From Actinidia chinensis (taxonomy: Eukaryota > Streptophyta > Magnoliopsida > Ericales > Actinidiaceae), in contig CM018911.1 of the NCBI GenBank assembly GCA_009663005.1, positions 9,596,114 through 9,606,113 on the forward strand: a stretch of DNA of 10,000 bases, given 5' to 3'. A program made the position numbers and the translations under genes. This document shows, piece by piece, positions 6,834 to 10,000 of this stretch. The notes beneath the pieces are model-generated. The model worked only from the letters and a program-made list of their open reading frames with translations, made no database searches and had not been told where the DNA came from. Numbering within the stretch: the stretch's first letter is position 1; each line of letters begins with the position of its first letter.

Positions 6834-7400
6834 TTATACTTCAACATCCCTCCTTAAACTTGATTTAGTGACTCCAAGAAAAGCTCTTAACTTGAAAAAT
6901 ATGTCATGCTTGAGTGGCTTGGCTAAGATATCTGCAATTTGATCTTGTGATCTTGTAAATGTTATTCGGACCTCCTTGTTAGTCATGCACTCTTCTATAA
7001 AATGATACCTTATATCTATGTGCTTGCTTCGATCAAGGAAGACAAGATTCTTTTCCAGTGCTATTACCGATTAATTGTCCACGAATATCTCTGTTACTTC
7101 TTCTTATGCAAATTTAAGCTATTTTAGTAACTCGTTTTAGTCACACTTTCAATGACATACACAATGATGCAACCACCAGCTAACATATTCGGTCGGGCCG
7201 CCTCAACAAGTAGACGAAAGGGTGACAATTGGTTGCTTCTTCAAAATCTAAGTAAATGTTGTGTCACCATTAGAATAGAAATCGGTTTTCTCTTCCGTTT
7301 ATCTAAGTCTCCCGCTCATCACTGTCACTATATCCAATCAAGTCAGAAATTGTTAGATGATGATAATATAGTTTGAAATCAAGTGTCCTTTTATGTAACG
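6834..7400 (-). pseudogene. pol: Copia RNase H remnant and pol C-terminus
   Basis: RNase H degrades the RNA of the RNA-DNA hybrid. YSDSD, with the first catalytic Asp, reads at about 7337-7351. The Glu-containing motif (EAEY in the family) near 7185-7215 is split by a short insertion that leaves VTLSST and then EYV. IFVDN, with a further Asp, precedes a TAA at 7071-7073. From 7070 to 6837 the frame is open for 78 codons: VIALEKN, DRSKHIDIRYHFIEECM, SQDQIADILAKPLKHDIFFKL, and FLGVTKSSLRRDVEV. The stop TAA at 6834-6836 lies inside the LTR, so pol runs about a dozen bases past the LTR edge, as in many plant copia elements. Because it has no near-upstream ATG, this open stretch is not an independent gene. 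Confidence 0.82.
6847..6855 (-). other. Polypurine tract (PPT) of the copia element
   Basis: AAGGAGGGA on the minus strand ends directly at the first base of the 3' LTR. It is the purine-rich primer site for plus-strand DNA synthesis and its position fixes the LTR edge at 6846. It lies within the last codons of pol (the LRRD string). Confidence 0.85.
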
Positions 7401-8400
7401 GAGAATCTCTAGGGGGGGGGTTTGTTTTTTTTAAAGTGCGTTTATGGTTGGCTCCTCCATGAAATAACTCCTAGTCCAACTCCGAAAAGTATTTACAGTC
7501 TTGCCTGTCAATAACGAAAACTTCCCACCAAGTTTTTGAAATAGTTAGATCCACCTCTTCTCCACCACAACCTTGACAATTTTTGACTCCCGTATGCCAC
7601 TGGGGTGCTAATTGGTTATAAGAGCCTATTGAACCTTTTGATGACTTCCTTTGCATAACCTTCTTGGGATAATGAAGATGGCCATTTTTATTTTGCTTTT
7701 ACTTCGATTCCAATAGTATGACATGAGCCCTTTCTGTCATCTCAAATTCTCGAGCCATTGTCTCTTGACTCTTCAAACATTCTTTGGTTTGGGTTTGTCT
7801 GGTGAAATCAAATGCAGCTACTAACAAGTATACAAGCAAAATATATCATTTCTCTATTTTGTTGTACAGGGCCTGCCATGAGGGCCACTTTCTGAAATTA
7901 TTTTTTCTTGAAAATACTTGTCGATTCTAGTATTTCATGCCCTTGGAGCTTGTTTTTCAACTATATATAAAGCTTTGTTTAGCTGTAAAATTTATTTTTA
8001 TGCCCTTTCACTTCATAACCCGTAGGTTGCTCTATATAACTATTCTTCAAGAAAAGACCAGTTCAAGAAGTAGATTTAAGTCCATTTGATAGATGTTCAA
8101 TTTCATTTGTTGCCGAATAGAAATAATCAATCTTATAGTTTCTACGCAAGCGATGGGAGCAAATACCCGTATAATCGATGAGGCTCGTGCTTGTATCCTT
8201 TGATGACAAGTCTGGTTTGTATGCTTCATTTCCTTTGGCATTCTTCTTAGCTTGTATACCCACTTCACGCCCATTACTTTGTGGTCTTTTGGAAGATCGG
8301 CTAGGTCACCATGTATCATTTTTCAATATGCTTGAATCTCTTCATCCATGGAATCCTCAATTCTTAATTTGCAATGCTTTCAAACCTATGGTTACAACGG
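7401..8400 (-). pseudogene. pol: Copia reverse transcriptase remnant, YVDD box apparently destroyed
   Basis: RT copies element RNA into cDNA. The start reads MDEEIQAY (about 8345), then DLPKDHKVMGVKWVYKL (about 8250-8300), VFAPIACVETIRLIIS and IYQMD. The Asp of the last string (8080-8082) is the first catalytic Asp and is intact. Downstream, KALYIVEKQAPRA and RIDKYF (about 7930-7980) are still readable. At the place of the YVDD box, codons 7813-7824 read L-V-A-A followed by F-D-F-T, so both Asp appear lost. After it come ECLKSQETMAREFEMT, GIEVK, SQEGYAKEVIKRFN (about 7640-7690), LVGSFRY and HKRTLDF-like thumb and connection motifs to about 7390. Many frameshifts and stops occur. A run of nine G and eight T at 7412-7432 causes one of the breaks. 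Confidence 0.8.
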
Positions 8401-8670
8401 CCAAAAAGACAAAATAAAGTGAGATTGTCTTGCGTTTGTGGTTACCTCATCGAACTCTTGACGTTTATTCATGTGGCACGCCTTTCACTTGAGCTTCACA
8501 CCAAGGGATGGATCTTCACGATTTGGAGGTGGTTGATGAAGGTGGTGTCATGGACTCTTGCCGGCTCTTCCCTTCTTTGAACCTCTCTTCGAACATGGGA
8601 AGAAATCATTATTGCTCCTCTTCTTGAGTCTCCTAATCCACGTGCTTTCTTCATCAAAGATCACTCTCGG
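8401..8670 (-). pseudogene. pol: Copia integrase-RT linker, badly decayed
   Basis: This is the variable stretch between integrase and RT. Only short pieces can be read on the minus strand, such as VIFDEES (about 8645-8670), a basic RGSKKGRAGKS string (about 8560-8590) and HQPPPNREDPSLGVKLK (about 8495-8545). It carries several stops and no recognisable domain, as is normal for this low-conservation linker. Confidence 0.55.
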
Positions 8671-9310
8671 TCGAGATTAACTCCCATGCTTAGATTGTAC
8701 ACTTGTAGCCTTTGGACCTGATCCTACCCGATGAAGACTACTTTCACTTATATCAAGTTTGGACCGTTTTTGATCTGGCACTTGTGCATAGGCAATGCTC
8801 CAGGAGAAAACGCGCAAGTGGAGATCCCGGCTTTCTCCATTCCATGACTCCGGGGGGAGTCTTTCTCCTATCACTTGTCGTGGTGAGAGACGATTCTTAT
8901 TTACAATAAAACCGTACAATACACAGCTTCGGCACCTAAAATTCTTTCGGCATTCGAGGCTTTTCACATGCTTCGATCCGTGTTAAGAATGGATCTATTT
9001 TTTCTTTCGGCAACACCATTTTGTTGTGTGGAGTACGGAAGTAATAGAGGTCGGCAAATTCCATTTTCTTCACAAAATTCAATAAATTCATTTGAAGTGA
9101 ATTCGCCTCCTCTATCGGATATCATGACTTTTATATCATAGGCATTTTGCTTCTCAACAAGCGCCTTGAATTTTGTGAACACATTGTACACTTCCGACTT
9201 TTGTTTTAAAAATGACCTCATGTCTTTCGGTTAAAATTATCAATAAAGAAGAGAAAAAATCTATTTTTGGCGAGAGAAAAAGGACAATTGGTCCACACAC
9301 ATCGTGTAAT
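8671..9310 (-). pseudogene. int: Copia integrase remnant with an intact DD(35)E triad
   Basis: The core begins with LLHDVCGPI, first catalytic Asp at 9301-9303. LAKNRFFLFFIDNFNRKT follows and ends in a TGA at 9218-9220 where the family has Trp; a one-base loss there changes frame. From 9221 to 8964 an open 85-codon stretch carries FLKQKSEVYNVF, the second Asp in SDRGGEFTSNEF (9114-9116), QQNGVAERKNRSI and the Glu (9006-9008). The Asp-Glu spacing is exactly 35 residues. A stop then breaks the frame, and the C-terminal part reads LPPESWNGE, HLRVFSWSIAYAQVPDQK (about 8790-8850) and a VFIG string near 8735. The three catalytic residues survive, but the reading frame is broken at least three times. 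Confidence 0.85.
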
Positions 9311-9600
9311 AGTTCCAAAGGCTTGCTTGCTCTTGTTGTTCTCTCTCTTGGAAACTTTTTTCGAAAGTCTTACAAGTAGACATCATTCACAAATTGATCC
9401 AGATGATTGATGGAAGGATCCTTTAACCATTCTTTTGTCGTATAACCATTTTTTCCTCCAAAATTTAATGCCCAAATCTCAAATGCCACAGCCAAGTTGT
9501 GTCTTGTATAGCTGCTTTCAAGCATTTTTCAATATCGATTTTGAATATTTAGCAAAAACATTTTAGTACTGCCATTGACACTTGGGCAATCAAATTTCCT
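9311..9600 (-). pseudogene. pol: Copia GAG-pre-integrase (HHCC zinc finger) remnant
   Basis: This is the zinc-binding domain ahead of the integrase core. LKAAIQDTTWLWHLRFGH has the two His codons at 9483-9485 and 9468-9470. The two Cys codons are at 9389-9391 and 9380-9382, in the order C-E-stop-C-L-L, in a different frame from the histidines. INHLDQ lies between. Thus all four zinc ligands are still present in the DNA but separated by frameshifts and a TGA between the cysteines. A basic KFPRERTTRASKPLELLH segment leads into the core. Confidence 0.75.
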
Positions 9601-10000
9601 TTATCACTCCTTATAAAAAGTACTACAATGTTTCATGTGAATATCCATAGCCTTTTTCTAGATTGTTTCCCCCGATACTCAAGATATTATTTTCATATTG
9701 GGGACTAATAAAAATATTTGAAATAAATTGATGCGAACCAAAATTTTACCTCTCCCTCCCGAAATTTTGATAGATCTCCAAATGAAACATTGGCCGCTTA
9801 ATGATTCATCGCTCCACGAACAAGCCTTGTCGCGCACATGGTTGTTTGCTCCCGTTTTAAGATATCACGTATTCTTGTTCTTATCCCCTTCATTGCCTTA
9901 TATGCCAATAATACGATAGATTCTATTTCTTCTCCTTTGCTTTCAATAAAATTAGCTTTCTCTTGCACTAGGTGATGCAACGCGGAATCGTGAAAGAAGA
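9601..10000 (-). pseudogene. pro: Copia protease remnant and end of gag
   Basis: The end of gag reads HHLVQEKANFIESKGEEIES from about 9980 down to 9920. The protease active site reads RLVRGAMNH at 9800-9827. The family string there has an L-D-x-G-A-[ST] pattern, so the catalytic Asp appears to be Val (GTT, 9819-9821). A TAA follows at 9798-9800, and after it the frame resumes with NVSFGDLSKF, the conserved beta-strand of copia proteases. DIHMKHCS, near 9640, marks the protease C-terminus. The zinc knuckle of gag would lie beyond 10000. Confidence 0.7.

Larger units (their letters stand above)
6441..6846 (-). repeat. 3' LTR of the copia element (406 bp)
   Basis: The minus-strand sequence begins TGTTGAAGTATAAA at 6846 and ends ATCCAACA at 6441, giving TG...CA ends with a 5-bp terminal inverted repeat (TGTTG/CAACA). 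It is preceded in element orientation by a polypurine tract and by the pol C-terminus, as expected for a 3' LTR. A TATA-like box lies at 6597-6604, which would put U3 at about 6846-6605. The 6846 edge is firm. The 6441 edge rests on the terminal repeat alone; a TG at 6468 is a weaker alternative. The partner LTR is not in the window to confirm the length. Confidence 0.75.
6441..10000 (-). mobile_element. Decayed Ty1/copia LTR retrotransposon, 3' part, inserted in the Tat element
   Basis: On the minus strand the order is end of gag, protease, GAG-pre-integrase, integrase, RT, RNase H, polypurine tract, 3' LTR. Integrase before RT defines Ty1/copia. The element enters from beyond 10000 and ends at 6441. 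The 5' LTR, the primer-binding site and most of gag are outside. Its right boundary in element orientation lies directly against the antisense ORF of the Tat element, so it is the younger insertion. All domains carry frameshifts and stops. The lineage within Ty1/copia was not decided. Confidence 0.88.

Noticed and set aside
7152..7376. 74-codon + strand frame
   Set aside because: Complement of the copia RNase H segment; the minus strand carries YSDSD and related strings.
8178..8909. Several + strand frames of 65-79 codons
   Set aside because: They are complements of copia RT, linker and integrase, which have recognisable motifs on the minus strand.
1..10000. CRISPR arrays, phage-defence or toxin-antitoxin-like systems, tRNA or rRNA genes
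   Set aside because: No regular spaced repeats, no cloverleaf or rRNA stretches and no bacterial-type gene clusters; the coding content is that of plant LTR retrotransposons.

Overview
This window looks like plant (angiosperm) heterochromatic DNA made of two decayed LTR retrotransposons, one inserted into the other. No intact host gene, tRNA, rRNA, CRISPR or prokaryotic system is visible. All identifications come from reading the translations by eye against remembered family motifs; no database search was run. The host species cannot be named from the sequence.

Left and centre (about 1-6440, + strand): a Ty3/gypsy element of the Tat type. In order it has a gag remnant (150-1170), a gag-protease connector and an aspartic protease (1171-1783), a protease-RT connector (1784-2210), and the RNase H that normally follows RT (2211-2560). 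Nearly the whole RT catalytic core is missing between the last two. Next come a second, archaeal-type RNase H (2730-3165), which is the main reason for calling it Tat, and an integrase (3190-4440). A repeat-bearing AT-rich non-coding stretch follows (4470-5165). Then there is a broken reading frame on the opposite strand (about 6440 down to 5166), positioned like the antisense extra ORFs known from Tat elements such as Grande. Neither LTR of this element is in the window.

Right (6441-10000, - strand): a Ty1/copia element. Its 3' LTR (6441-6846, TGTTG...CAACA) abuts the antisense ORF of the Tat element. Reading upward on the minus strand there are a polypurine tract, RNase H, reverse transcriptase, an IN-RT linker, integrase, GAG-pre-integrase zinc finger, protease and the end of gag. 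The rest of gag and the 5' LTR lie beyond 10000.

Both elements are dead by different lesions. The Tat element lacks its RT core and has lost two of three integrase catalytic residues. The copia element appears to have lost both aspartates of the RT YVDD box and the protease aspartate, yet its integrase DD(35)E triad is intact. Many stops in the Tat element fall where the family has Trp or Gln, and the catalytic losses in its integrase are G-to-A changes, as expected from cytosine-methylation decay. The most interesting items are the antisense ORF, two perfect TTCnnGAA heat-shock-type elements upstream of the copia LTR TATA box, and the fact that this LTR points straight into the Tat antisense ORF.
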